DNA of 57,531 bases from Pseudomonas sp. NFIX28 (GCF_900107395.1 NZ_FNPW01000004.1:445418-502948); one strand, 5' to 3'; shown: positions 44,959 to 54,538, counted from the first letter of the stretch. A program made the numbers and translations. Notes: generated by a model not told the origin, from the sequence alone.

Positions 44959-46308
44959 ATGACCGATGTCTTGTCGTCTATTCAAGCCGCGCTGGGCTTG
45001 CCTGTTACCCCGATTGCCATGACTTCGGGCGGCGCCCTGCCCTCGGCCTTCGCCGTGACCGAACTGGCCAGCGCCAGCATCGCTGCGGCCGGCCAGGCAA
45101 CGGCCGAGTTGCTGCTCGGCCAGACCGGGCGTTTACCTGCCGTGAGCGTCGACCGGCGCCTGGCCTCCTTCTGGTTCGCCACCGCCCTGCGGCCGCTCGG
45201 CTGGAAGGTACCGCCGCTGTGGGACCCGATCGCCGGCGACTACGCCACGCAAGACGGCTGGATTCGCCTGCACACCAACGCGCCGCATCATCGCCGGGCG
45301 GCCGAACAGGTGCTCGGCCGGGCCGCGGATCGCCCGGCCATGGCCGCCAAGGTCGCGCAATGGAACAAACGCGACCTGGAACAGGCGGTGGTCGCCGCCG
45401 GAGGTTGCGCCGCCGAAATGCGCAGCTGGGCCGACTGGCAGGCCCATCCCCAGGGCCAGGCGGTGAATGCCGAGCCGCTGGTGCATTGCCAGGCCCACGG
45501 CGGCGGCGCCGCGCAGCCCTGGCGCGGGTCGCTGGCCCGGCCCCTGGCCGGGATCAAGGTGCTGGACCTGACGCGGGTGCTGGCCGGCCCCGTCGCCAGC
45601 CGTTTTCTCGCCGGGCTGGGCGCCGAGGTGCTGCGCATCGACCCGCCGGACTGGAACGAACCCGGGGTGGTTCCCGAAGTCACCCTGGGCAAACGCTGCG
45701 CCCGCCTGAACCTGCACGACGCCGACGATCGCCAGGTCTTCGACGGCCTGCTGAGCGAAGCCGACCTGTTGCTGCACGGCTACCGCGCCGATGCCCTGGA
45801 ACGCCTCGGCTACGGCGCGGCCGAACGCCAGCGCCTCGCCCCGGGGCTGATCGATGTGTGCCTGAACGCTTACGGCTGGAGCGGCCCCTGGCAGAACCGC
45901 CGCGGCTTCGACAGCCTGGTGCAGATGAGCTGCGGCATTGCCGAGGCCGGCCAGCACTGGCGGCAGGCCGATAAACCGGTGCCGCTGCCGGTGCAGGCCC
46001 TGGACCATGCTACCGGCTACCTGATGGCGGCCGCGGCGATCCGGGCCCTGACCGAACAGCTGAACAGCGGCGCCGGCAGCAGCGCGCGGCTGTCGCTGGC
46101 GCGCACCGCCAAGCTGCTGATCGAGCACGCCAAGGGCCATGTCGAACCCGCCTTGCGCGACGAAGACCAGGCCGACCAGGGGCTGGTGGTGGAGCAGACC
46201 GCCTGGGGCCCTGCGCATCGCTTGAAGGTCCCGTTGCAGATCACCGGTTCGCCCCTGCAATGGGAATTGCCGGCCAGCGAACTGGGTACCCACCGGGCCC
46301 AATGGTGA
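44959..46308 (+). CDS. CaiB/BaiF-family CoA transferase
   Basis: Family III CoA transferases move CoA between carboxylic acids through an aspartyl-CoA thioester. The 449-residue protein has an unusual ~190-residue N-terminal region (with LASFWFATALRPLGWKVPPL and LHTNAPHHRRAAEQVLG) before a canonical CaiB start (PLAGIKVLDLTRVLAGPVAS, then FLAGLGAEVLRIDPPDWNEP), YGWSGPWQNRRGFDSLVQMS, and GYLMAAAAIRAL. A GGAGG sits 8 nt before ATG 44959. The conserved catalytic Asp is not obvious in the usual place after the ADV... segment, so activity should not be assumed. No substrate can be named. Confidence 0.85.
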   Translation: MTDVLSSIQAALGLPVTPIAMTSGGALPSAFAVTELASASIAAAGQATAELLLGQTGRLPAVSVDRRLASFWFATALRPLGWKVPPLWDPIAGDYATQDGWIRLHTNAPHHRRAAEQVLGRAADRPAMAAKVAQWNKRDLEQAVVAAGGCAAEMRSWADWQAHPQGQAVNAEPLVHCQAHGGGAAQPWRGSLARPLAGIKVLDLTRVLAGPVASRFLAGLGAEVLRIDPPDWNEPGVVPEVTLGKRCARLNLHDADDRQVFDGLLSEADLLLHGYRADALERLGYGAAERQRLAPGLIDVCLNAYGWSGPWQNRRGFDSLVQMSCGIAEAGQHWRQADKPVPLPVQALDHATGYLMAAAAIRALTEQLNSGAGSSARLSLARTAKLLIEHAKGHVEPALRDEDQADQGLVVEQTAWGPAHRLKVPLQITGSPLQWELPASELGTHRAQW

Positions 46309-46318
46309 GCCTGTAGCC

Positions 46319-46466
46319 CTGTAGCCGCTGCCGAGCCCGCGAGGCTGCGATCGGCCGCGAAGCGGACGTCAATCAGGCCCCGCGTCATGTCATTCATACC
46401 GCGTGCGCAGGGTTGGCGAGGACTGCGTCCTCGAGCGCAGCCTCGCGGGCTCGGCAGCGGCTACAG
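46319..46466. repeat. family-B inverted REP-like pair
   Basis: GTAGCCGCTGCCGAGCCCGC and the inverted GCGGGCTCGGCAGCGGCTAC flank ~100 bp between convergent genes. Confidence 0.85.
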
Positions 46467-46479
46467 AAACCGGGATGGG

Positions 46480-47337
46480 CTACAGCGTCGTCCACAGATG
46501 CTGCGCCGCGTAGCCGCGCCATGGGCGCCAGGCCTCGGCGCGGGCCAGTAGCTGGCTGGCGCTGACCGGCCCGCCTTCGAGCGCCGCCAGGGCATTGAGC
46601 AGGCCCACGTCCGCCGCGGGAAAAGCATCCGCCTGACGAAACTGGCGCAGGGCCACGTTATGCGCGGTCCAGTCGCCAACGCCCCACAGCGCCAGCAAGG
46701 GCGCCAGGCTCTGTTCAAGGCTGGCCTTGGGGGCAAACAACTGCGGATCGTCGAGCAGCGCTTGAGCCACGCCCGACAACGTCCGCCCACGACTGCGCGG
46801 CATGCCCAGGCTCGCCAGGTCGGCGCCGGCCATCCGCGCCGGCTCGGGAAACACATGGCTCAACCCCGCAGGCATCGCGGCACAACACAACGGCTGGCCA
46901 TACTGCGCCACCAGCTTGCCCGCCAGGCGGATGGCGGCGCCCACCGTGATCTGCTGCCCCAGCACCGCGCGCACCGCCAGCTCGAAGCCATCCCAGGCGC
47001 CGGGCACGCGTAGCCCCGGGCGCGAGGCAATCAAGCGCGCCATCAGCGGGTCGGCGGACAGTTGCCGGTGGATCGGCGCCAGGTCGGTATCCAGGTCCAG
47101 CAGGCGCCGGATGCGCGCAACGATCTGTGCCTGCGCCCGTGGCTCGGGAAAATGCAGGGTCAGGGCCAGCGCATCGGTGCCGCCCGGGGCCACGCTGAAC
47201 CAGCCGTGCACGCCGTCGAGGCTGATGCTGCGCGTATAGCAATCGCCGTTGACGATCTCCAGCCCGGCGATGGCCCGCGCCCGGAGAAAGGCCAGCATCG
47301 CCGGCCAGTCATAAGGCGGCTGGTAGGCCAGCCTCAC
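46480..47337 (-). CDS. AlkA-like DNA-3-methyladenine glycosylase
   Basis: A base-excision repair glycosylase removing alkylated purines. The 285-residue protein starts at a GTG (47337) as MRLAYQPPYDWPAML. It has the AlkA N-terminal domain and the HhH-GPD fold: AVRAVLGQQITVGAAIRLAG, the hairpin LWGVGDWTAHNVALRQ, and the catalytic Asp in FPAADVGLLNAL. It lacks the additional Ada domain of larger relatives. Its GTG overlaps the TGA of the second arcD as GTGA, a translationally coupled pair, an unusual partnership. Confidence 0.88.
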   Translation of the reverse strand: MRLAYQPPYDWPAMLAFLRARAIAGLEIVNGDCYTRSISLDGVHGWFSVAPGGTDALALTLHFPEPRAQAQIVARIRRLLDLDTDLAPIHRQLSADPLMARLIASRPGLRVPGAWDGFELAVRAVLGQQITVGAAIRLAGKLVAQYGQPLCCAAMPAGLSHVFPEPARMAGADLASLGMPRSRGRTLSGVAQALLDDPQLFAPKASLEQSLAPLLALWGVGDWTAHNVALRQFRQADAFPAADVGLLNALAALEGGPVSASQLLARAEAWRPWRGYAAQHLWTTL

Positions 47338-48761
47338 AGCGACAGCACGCCGCTGAACAGGCCATAGGCGGCGAGAATGGCGCCGGCAACCACGCAGGCG
47401 AAGATGCCTTTCTCGATGCCGGTGAACAACGGCTCGCCCTGCTCGCGCTTGGCCTTGGCGAACAGGATCACCCCGGGCGCGTAGAGCAAGGCGGAGAGCA
47501 GCAGGTACTTGACCCCGCCGGCGTACAGCAGCCAGACCGCGTAACACAGGGCAACCCCGCCGATGCACAGGTCTTTCATGCGTTCGGCCGAGGCGTGCTC
47601 GTAGGTTTCGCCACGGCCGCTGAGCAACACCGCATAGGCCGCCGACCACAGGTAAGGCACCAGGATCATCGACGAGGCGAGGTAGATCAGGCTGGTGTAG
47701 GTCCCGGCGGAAAACAGGGTGATCAGCAGGAATACCTGGATCATGCTGTTGGTCAGCCACAGGGCATTGACCGGCACATGGTTGGCGTTTTCCTTTTTCA
47801 GGAAGGCCGGCATGGTCTTGTCGCGGGCCGTGGCGAACAGGATCTCGGCACACAGCAGCGCCCAGGACAGCAAGGCACCGAGCAGGGAAATGGCCAGGCC
47901 GACGCTGATCAGCAACGCGCCCCAGGGGCCGACGATGTGTTCCAGCACCGCCGCCAGGGACGGGTTCTGCAAGGTCGCCAGCTCCGGCTGGCTCATGATC
48001 CCCAGCGACAGCACATTCACCAGCACCAGCAGGGCCAGCACGCCGATAAACCCGATCACCGTCGCCCGGCCAACATCCGCGCGCTTCTCGGCCCGCGCCG
48101 AATAGACGCTGGCGCCTTCGATGCCAATGAACACGAATACCGTGACCAGCATCATGTTGCGCACCTGGTCCATCACCCCGCCGAAGTTCGGGTTGCTGCG
48201 CCCCCAGATGTCGCGGGTAAAGATGTCCGCCTTGAACGCCACCGCGGCGATCACGATGAACATCACCAGCGGCACGATCTTGGCCACGGTGGTCAGCAGG
48301 TTGATGAAAGCCGCTTCCTTGATCCCGCGCAGCACCAGGAAATGCACGGCCCACAGCAGGACCGAGGCACAGGCGATGGCCACCGGGGTGTTGCCCTGGC
48401 CAAACACCGGAAAGAAATAGCCCAGGGTGCTGAACAGCAGCACGAAGTAGCCAACGTTGCCCAGCCAGGCGCTGATCCAGTAGCCCCAGGCGGAGGAGAA
48501 GCCCATGTAGTCGCCGAAGCCGGCCTTGGCATAGGCGTAGACACCGGAGTCGAGTTCCGGCTTGCGGTTGGCCAGGGTCTGGAAGACGAAAGCCAGGGTC
48601 AGCATGCCCACCGCGGTGATCGCCCAGCCGATCAGGATCGCTCCCGCATCGGCCCGGGCCGCCATGTTCTGTGGCAAGGAAAAGATCCCGCCGCCAATCA
48701 TCGAGCCCACTACGAGGGCGATCAGCGCGCCGAGTCGTAACTTCTGTGTGGTTTGTGGCAT
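47334..48761 (-). CDS. arcD2: arginine/ornithine antiporter paralogue (second ArcD)
   Basis: A 475-residue APC-family antiporter of exactly the same length as the ArcD encoded on the other strand, and very similar throughout (LRLGALIALVVGSMIGGGIF, then GDYMGFSSAWGYWISAWLGN). About 12-13 membrane segments. It should exchange arginine for ornithine or related amino acids. ATG 48761 has AGAGG upstream; a longer frame begins at 48806. An Anr-type box CTGACATTGATCAG is 115 bp upstream. The symbol is used to mark the paralogue; specificity is not established. Confidence 0.88.
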   Translation of the reverse strand: MPQTTQKLRLGALIALVVGSMIGGGIFSLPQNMAARADAGAILIGWAITAVGMLTLAFVFQTLANRKPELDSGVYAYAKAGFGDYMGFSSAWGYWISAWLGNVGYFVLLFSTLGYFFPVFGQGNTPVAIACASVLLWAVHFLVLRGIKEAAFINLLTTVAKIVPLVMFIVIAAVAFKADIFTRDIWGRSNPNFGGVMDQVRNMMLVTVFVFIGIEGASVYSARAEKRADVGRATVIGFIGVLALLVLVNVLSLGIMSQPELATLQNPSLAAVLEHIVGPWGALLISVGLAISLLGALLSWALLCAEILFATARDKTMPAFLKKENANHVPVNALWLTNSMIQVFLLITLFSAGTYTSLIYLASSMILVPYLWSAAYAVLLSGRGETYEHASAERMKDLCIGGVALCYAVWLLYAGGVKYLLLSALLYAPGVILFAKAKREQGEPLFTGIEKGIFACVVAGAILAAYGLFSGVLSL

Positions 48762-49206
48762 GCCTACCTCTGCATCCAGTCCGATTGTCCAACAAACTAT
48801 ATGCAATTAAACAACTTCTGCCGCTTTGCATTAGACAAAAAGAGTCAATTATTCGTCCATTGCACAGGCCATAACCTGACATTGATCAGAACATCTTGAA
48901 TAACAGCATTTTTTTATTAGTTTCTGATACTGAATACCGTCAGCGCGCCCTGTCACTTATAACTTTTTAACTAGTTGCACATTCTTGAAAGCAGACTAGT
49001 TTCAATCTCGACACTCCTGAAAAGCCCGTTATTACGCATCCGAAGCCTTCTGGAGTGGCTCTCCCAAGCCATCGTCCATCTGCTGGAAAGACTGCTTAAG
49101 TCATTCATTCACAATGGAATATCGCGATGACCTGATCTAAGTCAGTTGTTTGAAATTCTTGCAGATCTACGCTGACGTCTCTCTTCTCCTGCAATGGAGT
49201 CATGCA
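48762..49206. promoter_or_regulatory. divergent arcD2/arcD promoter region with two Anr-type boxes
   Basis: This AT-rich 445-bp gap holds CTGACATTGATCAG (48876-48889) and CTGATCTAAGTCAG (49132-49145), both of the form CTGAY-N4-RTCAG, close to the Anr/FNR consensus TTGAT-N4-ATCAA. The second is centred ~41 bp before a candidate start site for arcD, with a TACGCT -10-like box at 49169-49174. The first is similarly placed for arcD2, with AATAAT at 48848-48853 as a -10-like box. No gene is seen in this gap. Confidence 0.65.
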
Positions 49207-50634
49207 ATGTCTGACACTCCCGGAAAACTGCGGCTTGGTGCATTAGTCGCCTTGGTAGTCGGCTCGATGATTGGCGGCGGGATCTTTTCCTTGCCACAAA
49301 ACATGGCCGCAAGTGCCGATGTAGGCGCCGTTCTTATTGGCTGGGCTATTACCGCTGTCGGTATGTTGACGCTGGCCTTCGTCTTTCAAACACTGGCCAA
49401 CCGCAAGCCTGATCTGGACGGCGGTGTCTACGCCTATGCCAAGGCCGGCTTCGGCGACTACATGGGCTTTTCTTCGGCCTGGGGCTACTGGATCAGCGCC
49501 TGGCTGGGCAACGTGGGGTACTTCGTACTCTTGTTCAGCACTCTGGGCTACTTCTTCCCGATATTTGGAGAGGGGAATACTCCTGCCGCGGTGATTGGCG
49601 CCTCGCTGCTGCTATGGGCCGTACACTTCCTGGTGCTGCGCGGCATCAAGGAAGCCGCCTTCATCAACCTGGTGACCACGGTCGCCAAGGTGGTGCCGTT
49701 GCTGCTGTTCGTGCTGATCGCCCTGTTCGCCTTCAAGCTGGACATCTTCACCGCAGACATCTGGGGCTTGAAGAACCCTGACCTGGGCAGCGTGATGAAC
49801 CAGGTGCGCAACATGATGCTGGTCACCGTCTGGGTGTTCATCGGCATCGAAGGCGCGAGCATCTTCTCGGCCCGGGCGGAAAAACGCTCGGACGTGGGCA
49901 AGGCCACGGTGATCGGCTTCATCACCGTGCTGCTGTTCCTGGTGCTGGTGAACGTGCTGTCGCTGGGCATCATGACCCAGCCGGAACTGGCGAAACTGCA
50001 GAACCCGTCGATGGCGGCGGTGCTCGAGCATGTCGTCGGCCACTGGGGCGCGGTGCTGATCAGCGTCGGCCTGATCATCTCGCTGCTGGGGGCGTTGCTG
50101 TCGTGGGTGCTGCTGTGCGCGGAGATCATGTTCGCCGCGGCCAAGGACCACACCATGCCGGAGTTCTTGCGCCGCGAGAACGCCAACCACGTGCCGGTCA
50201 ACGCCCTGTGGCTGACCAACGCCATGGTGCAGATCTTCCTGATCATCACCCTGTTCTCGGCCAGTACCTACCTGTCGCTGATCTACCTCGCCACCTCGAT
50301 GATCCTGGTGCCCTACCTGTGGTCGGCGGCCTATGCGGTGCTGCTGGCGGTGCGCAGCGAAACCTACGAGACAGCCCTGGCCGAACGCAGGAAAGACCTG
50401 ATCATCGGCGGCATCGCCCTGATCTACGCGATCTGGCTGCTGTACGCCGGCGGCATCAAGTACCTGCTGCTTTCCGCCCTGCTCTATGCCCCCGGCGCGA
50501 TCCTGTTCGCCAAGGCCAAGCTGGAGCTGGGCAAACCGATTTTCACCAACGTCGAGAAGCTGATTTTCGCCGCGGTGGTCGCAGGCGCCCTGGTGGCTGC
50601 CTACGGTCTCTACGACGGCTTCCTGACCCTGTAA
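49207..50634 (+). CDS. arcD: arginine/ornithine antiporter ArcD
   Basis: Imports arginine in exchange for ornithine, serving the arginine deiminase pathway. The 475-residue APC antiporter begins MSDTPGKLRLGALVALVVGS and has the first-helix motif GSMIGGGIFSLPQNMAA, with about 12-13 membrane helices. ATG 49207 is preceded by GGAG 8 nt upstream; a longer frame from 49150 is unlikely. Codons in the first ~350 bases look less GC-rich than the rest. It starts the arcDABC operon. Confidence 0.94.
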   Translation: MSDTPGKLRLGALVALVVGSMIGGGIFSLPQNMAASADVGAVLIGWAITAVGMLTLAFVFQTLANRKPDLDGGVYAYAKAGFGDYMGFSSAWGYWISAWLGNVGYFVLLFSTLGYFFPIFGEGNTPAAVIGASLLLWAVHFLVLRGIKEAAFINLVTTVAKVVPLLLFVLIALFAFKLDIFTADIWGLKNPDLGSVMNQVRNMMLVTVWVFIGIEGASIFSARAEKRSDVGKATVIGFITVLLFLVLVNVLSLGIMTQPELAKLQNPSMAAVLEHVVGHWGAVLISVGLIISLLGALLSWVLLCAEIMFAAAKDHTMPEFLRRENANHVPVNALWLTNAMVQIFLIITLFSASTYLSLIYLATSMILVPYLWSAAYAVLLAVRSETYETALAERRKDLIIGGIALIYAIWLLYAGGIKYLLLSALLYAPGAILFAKAKLELGKPIFTNVEKLIFAAVVAGALVAAYGLYDGFLTL

Positions 50635-50670
50635 CAGCACGATTGTTCTTACCTCTGGAGGATCACTGTA

Positions 50671-51927
50671 ATGACCACGGAAAAAGTTAAGTACGGCGTC
50701 CATTCCGAAGCCGGCAAACTGCGCAAAGTCATGGTTTGCTCCCCCGGCCTGGCCCATCAGCGGCTGACCCCGAACAACTGCGATGAACTGCTGTTCGATG
50801 ACGTGATCTGGGTCAACCAGGCCAAGCGCGACCACTTCGACTTCGTTACCAAGATGCGCGAGCGTGGGATCGAGGTCCTGGAAATGCACAACCTGCTGAC
50901 CGACACGGTCCAGAACCCCGAAGCCCTGAAATGGATTCTGGATCGCAAGATCACCCCCGACACCGTCGGCGTCGGCCTGACCAATGAAGTGCGCAGCTGG
51001 CTCGAAGGCCTGGAGCCGCGCAAGCTGGCCGAGTTCCTGATCGGCGGCGTGGCCGGCGAGGACCTGCCGGAAAGCGAAGGCGCCAGCGTGATCAAGATGT
51101 ACCGCGACTACCTGGGCCACTCCAGCTTCCTGCTGCCGCCGCTGCCCAATACCCAGTTCACCCGCGACACCACCTGCTGGATCTACGGGGGCGTAACGCT
51201 GAACCCGATGTACTGGCCGGCGCGCCGCCAGGAAACCCTGCTGACCACCGCCATCTACAAGTTCCACCCCGAGTTCACCCATGCCGATTTCGAGATCTGG
51301 TACGGCGACCCGGACAAGGATCACGGCCAGGCCACCCTCGAAGGCGGCGACGTCATGCCGATCGGCAATGGCGTGGTGTTGATCGGCATGGGCGAACGGA
51401 CCTCGCGCCAGGCTATCGGCCAGCTTGCCCAATCGCTGTTCGCCAAGGGCGCGGTGGAGAAAGTCGTGGTCGCCGGCCTGCCGAAATCCCGTGCGGCGAT
51501 GCACCTGGACACGGTGTTCAGCTTCTGCGACCGCGACCTGGTCACGGTCTTCCCGGAAGTGGTCAAGGAAATCGTGCCGTTCGTAATCCGTCCCGACACC
51601 AGTAAGCCGTATGGCATGGACGTGCGACGGGAGAACAAATCGTTCATCGAGGTGGTGGCCGAGTCCCTGAACCTCAAGCAACTGCGCGTGGTGGAAACCG
51701 GCGGCAACAGCTTCGCCGCCGAACGCGAGCAGTGGGACGACGGCAACAACGTGGTGGCCCTGGAACCGGGCGTGGTCATTGGCTATGACCGCAACACCTA
51801 CACCAACACCCTGCTGCGCAAGGCCGGTGTGGAAGTGATCACCATCAGCGCCGGCGAACTCGGTCGCGGCCGTGGCGGCGGCCACTGCATGACCTGCCCG
51901 ATCGTGCGCGACCCGATCGATTACTAA
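50671..51927 (+). CDS. arcA: arginine deiminase
   Basis: Converts arginine to citrulline and ammonia. The 418 residues match the family. Visible are [20 protein letters not shown] (substrate Asp and Arg region), [40 protein letters not shown] and the catalytic Cys at the C-terminus in [25 protein letters not shown] precedes the start. It lies 36 bp after arcD, so the genes are cotranscribed. Confidence 0.97.
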   Translation: MTTEKVKYGVHSEAGKLRKVMVCSPGLAHQRLTPNNCDELLFDDVIWVNQAKRDHFDFVTKMRERGIEVLEMHNLLTDTVQNPEALKWILDRKITPDTVGVGLTNEVRSWLEGLEPRKLAEFLIGGVAGEDLPESEGASVIKMYRDYLGHSSFLLPPLPNTQFTRDTTCWIYGGVTLNPMYWPARRQETLLTTAIYKFHPEFTHADFEIWYGDPDKDHGQATLEGGDVMPIGNGVVLIGMGERTSRQAIGQLAQSLFAKGAVEKVVVAGLPKSRAAMHLDTVFSFCDRDLVTVFPEVVKEIVPFVIRPDTSKPYGMDVRRENKSFIEVVAESLNLKQLRVVETGGNSFAAEREQWDDGNNVVALEPGVVIGYDRNTYTNTLLRKAGVEVITISAGELGRGRGGGHCMTCPIVRDPIDY

Positions 51928-51937
51928 ACGACCTTTC

Positions 51938-51967
51938 CCCGGCCGCACCCCTGCGGTGCTGGCCGGG
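51938..51967 (+). other. intercistronic hairpin between arcA and arcB
   Basis: CCCGGCC-GCACC and GGTGC-T-GGCCGGG pair around a 5-nt loop in the 68-bp gap. No T tract follows, so this is not a classical terminator; it may protect the upstream mRNA end. Confidence 0.6.
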
Positions 51968-51995
51968 CCGATTACAGAATCCCTGGAGAATTATC

Positions 51996-53006
51996 ATGGC
52001 GTTCAACATCCACAACCGTAACCTGCTCAGCCTCGAACACCATACCGCCCGCGAGCTGCGCTACCTGCTCGACCTGTCGCGCGACCTCAAGCGCGCCAAG
52101 TACACTGGCACCGAACAGCAGCACCTCAAGGGCAACAACATCGCCCTGATCTTCGAGAAAACCTCGACCCGTACCCGCTGCGCCTTCGAAGTCGCCGCCT
52201 ATGACCAGGGCGCCAACGTCACTTACATCGACCCGAACTCGTCGCAGATCGGCCACAAGGAAAGCATGAAGGACACCGCCCGCGTGCTCGGGCGCATGTA
52301 CGACGCCATCGAATACCGCGGCTTCAAGCAGGAAATCGTCGAGGAACTGGCGAAGTTCGCCGGCGTGCCGGTGTTCAACGGCCTGACCGACGAATACCAC
52401 CCGACCCAGATGATCGCCGACGTGCTGACCATGCGTGAGCACGCCGACAAGCCGATCCACGACATCAGCTACGCCTACCTGGGCGATGCCCGCAACAACA
52501 TGGGCAACTCGCTGCTGCTGGTGGGCGCCAAGCTCGGCATGGATGTGCGCATCTGCGCGCCAAAGGCCCTGTGGCCTCATGACGATCTGGTCAGCCGCTG
52601 CAAGAAGTACGCGGAAGAAAGCGGCGCTCGCATCACCCTGACCGAAGATCCGAAAGCCGCGGTCAAGGGCGTCGACTTCATCCACACCGATGTCTGGGTG
52701 TCGATGGGCGAGCCGGTGGAAGCCTGGGCCGAACGTATCCAGCAACTGCTGCCGTACCAGGTCAACGCCGAGCTGATGAAGGCCACCGGCAACCCACGGA
52801 CCAAGTTCATGCACTGCCTGCCGGCGTTCCACAACAGCGATACCAAGGTCGGCAAACAGATCGCCGAGCAGTATCCGAACCTGGCCAACGGCATCGAAGT
52901 GACTGACGACGTGTTCGAATCGCCGGCCTGCATCGCCTTCGAGCAAGCGGAAAACCGCATGCACACCATCAAGGCGATCCTGGTCTCGACCCTGGCCGAC
53001 CTGTAA
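51996..53006 (+). CDS. arcB: ornithine carbamoyltransferase, catabolic
   Basis: Phosphorolyses citrulline to ornithine and carbamoyl phosphate. The 336 residues carry the carbamoyl-phosphate motif [20 protein letters not shown] (STRT, about 56-59), [18 protein letters not shown] (HPTQ), and [17 protein letters not shown] (HCLP). The length and location favour the catabolic, arc-type enzyme over the anabolic argF product. GGAG lies before the start. Confidence 0.97.
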   Translation: MAFNIHNRNLLSLEHHTARELRYLLDLSRDLKRAKYTGTEQQHLKGNNIALIFEKTSTRTRCAFEVAAYDQGANVTYIDPNSSQIGHKESMKDTARVLGRMYDAIEYRGFKQEIVEELAKFAGVPVFNGLTDEYHPTQMIADVLTMREHADKPIHDISYAYLGDARNNMGNSLLLVGAKLGMDVRICAPKALWPHDDLVSRCKKYAEESGARITLTEDPKAAVKGVDFIHTDVWVSMGEPVEAWAERIQQLLPYQVNAELMKATGNPRTKFMHCLPAFHNSDTKVGKQIAEQYPNLANGIEVTDDVFESPACIAFEQAENRMHTIKAILVSTLADL

Positions 53007-53019
53007 CCACGAGGTCCGT

Positions 53020-53042
53020 GGCCGACCGCCTGGCGGTCGGCC
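53020..53042 (+). other. intercistronic hairpin between arcB and arcC
   Basis: A perfect 11-bp inverted repeat, GGCCGACCGCC and its complement, follows the arcB stop by 14 bp with no T tract. A REP-like pair follows (53051-53120). Confidence 0.65.
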
Positions 53043-53050
53043 CCTCGACC

Positions 53051-53120
53051 TGTAGGCGCAAGGCTTGCCCGCGAAGGCGTCAAACCTGACACCGGACCAC
53101 GCAGGCAAGCCACGCGCCCA
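53051..53120. repeat. degenerate REP pair
   Basis: CTGTAGGCGCAAGGCTTGCC and the inverted GCAGGCAAGCCACGCGCCCA face each other between arcB and arcC. Confidence 0.65.
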
Positions 53121-53151
53121 CGGGCTCACCGAATTCTGGAAGGAATGCATT

Positions 53152-54081
53152 ATGCGTATCGTCGTCGCACTGGGCGGCAACGCCCTGCTCCGCCGTGGCG
53201 AACCCATGACCGCGGACAATCAACGCGCCAATATCCGCATCGCCACCGAACAGATCGCCAAGATCCATCCCGGCAACCAGCTGGTGATCGCCCATGGCAA
53301 CGGCCCGCAGGTCGGCCTGCTGTCGCTGCAGGCAGCGGCCTACACCTCGGTGTCGCCTTACCCGCTGGATGTGCTCGGCGCCGAAACCGAAGGCATGATC
53401 GGCTACATCATCGAACAGGAACTGGGCAACCTGCTGGATTTCGAAGTGCCCTTCGCGACCCTGCTGACCCAGGTCGAAGTCGACGCCAAGGACCCGGCGT
53501 TCCAGAGCCCGAGCAAGCCCATCGGCCCGGTCTACAGCAAGGAAGAAGCAGAAAAGCTGGCCAAGGAAAAAGGCTGGGCCATCGCCCCCGATGGTGACAA
53601 ATACCGGCGCGTGGTCGCCAGCCCGAAACCCAAGCGCATCTTTGAGATCCGTCCGATCAAGTGGCTGCTGGAAAAGAGCAGCATCGTGATCTGCGCCGGC
53701 GGTGGCGGCATCCCCACCATGTATGACGAGAACGGCAAGCTCAGGGGCATCGAGGCGGTCATCGACAAAGACCTGTGCTCGGCGCTGCTGGCCGAACAGC
53801 TGGAAGCCGATCTGCTGGTCATCGCCACCGACGTCAATGCGGCCTTTATCGACTGGGGCAAGCCGTCGCAGAAAGCCATCGCCGAGGCGCACCCCGACGA
53901 AATGGAAAAACTCGGCTTCGCCGCCGGCTCCATGGGCCCCAAGGTCCAGGCAGCTTGCGAGTTCGCCCGCCATACTGGAAAAGTCGCGGTGATCGGTTCA
54001 CTCTCGGACATCGAAGCAATCGTCCAGGGCAAGGCCGGCACGCGCATCAGCACGGCCAAGCCGGGCATCACTTACCGATAA
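53152..54081 (+). CDS. arcC: carbamate kinase
   Basis: Makes ATP from carbamoyl phosphate, the energy-yielding end of the pathway. The 309-residue amino-acid-kinase fold starts [20 protein letters not shown]. It has [17 protein letters not shown], the carbamate kinase segment [20 protein letters not shown], and [20 protein letters not shown]. The AAGGA before ATG 53152 supports this start; an in-frame extension to 53065 reads through the REP pair. Confidence 0.96.
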   Translation: MRIVVALGGNALLRRGEPMTADNQRANIRIATEQIAKIHPGNQLVIAHGNGPQVGLLSLQAAAYTSVSPYPLDVLGAETEGMIGYIIEQELGNLLDFEVPFATLLTQVEVDAKDPAFQSPSKPIGPVYSKEEAEKLAKEKGWAIAPDGDKYRRVVASPKPKRIFEIRPIKWLLEKSSIVICAGGGGIPTMYDENGKLRGIEAVIDKDLCSALLAEQLEADLLVIATDVNAAFIDWGKPSQKAIAEAHPDEMEKLGFAAGSMGPKVQAACEFARHTGKVAVIGSLSDIEAIVQGKAGTRISTAKPGITYR

Positions 54082-54091
54082 AAAAGCAGGG

Positions 54092-54110
54092 TGCAGGCCG
54101 CCGGCCTGCA
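54092..54110 (+). other. hairpin after arcC
   Basis: TGCAGGC and GCCTGCA pair around CGCCG shortly after the arcC stop. With the hairpins after arcA and arcB, it marks every boundary downstream of arcA. Confidence 0.55.
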
Positions 54111-54140
54111 TCGCTCCCCATGCCTTGAAAGGAGAGAGCC

Positions 54141-54503
54141 ATGGCCCAGTTCGAACCCGGTCATCTACACATCGAGCGACACGCACTGACCAAGGACGAC
54201 GTCAGTTACAACATCTGCATCGACTATGAAGTCGCGCAGGATCCCAAGGAAGGCAAAGGGATGCAGTTCAAGATGCATGGAACGATCGAAGGCAAGGAGG
54301 TCAACGAACCGTTCTTCCTGCCCAAGGACCAGGCGTACAACTTCGCCAGCAACGTGACGAAAATCGCCGAGAAACATGGGATTCCCAAGGCTTTGAGCAG
54401 TATCGGCTCGCTCCACAAATATTACGACGCGATGTTTGAGGACGTGCGGGTGCAGCTGAACATGAAATCCGGAGACCCGGTCAAGCCCGAGCATTTCGAA
54501 TAA
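54141..54503 (+). CDS. DUF5064-like hypothetical protein
   Basis: A 120-residue protein beginning MAQFEPGHLHIERHALTKDD. It has mixed alpha/beta composition with a central strand region (YNICIDYEVAQDPKEGKG) and the C-terminal helix HKYYDAMFEDVRVQLNMKSG. There is no signal peptide or membrane segment. I believe it is the DUF5064 family of Pseudomonas, whose function is unknown, but cannot verify the assignment here. GGAG precedes the start. Placed 60 bp after arcC on the same strand, it may be part of the arc transcript. Confidence 0.75.
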   Translation: MAQFEPGHLHIERHALTKDDVSYNICIDYEVAQDPKEGKGMQFKMHGTIEGKEVNEPFFLPKDQAYNFASNVTKIAEKHGIPKALSSIGSLHKYYDAMFEDVRVQLNMKSGDPVKPEHFE

Positions 54504-54538
54504 CCCCAGCCCGTGAGTCGCGGGCGCCCGCTTAACCT

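Noticed and set aside
46480..48882. An 800-codon minus-strand frame that looks like a fusion ending in AlkA
   Set aside because: Its first ~515 codons are the out-of-frame shadow of the second arcD; the glycosylase proper starts at GTG 47337.
49612..51948. A 778-codon minus-strand frame opposite arcD and arcA
   Set aside because: It is antisense to two well-conserved genes and its composition is typical of shadow frames.
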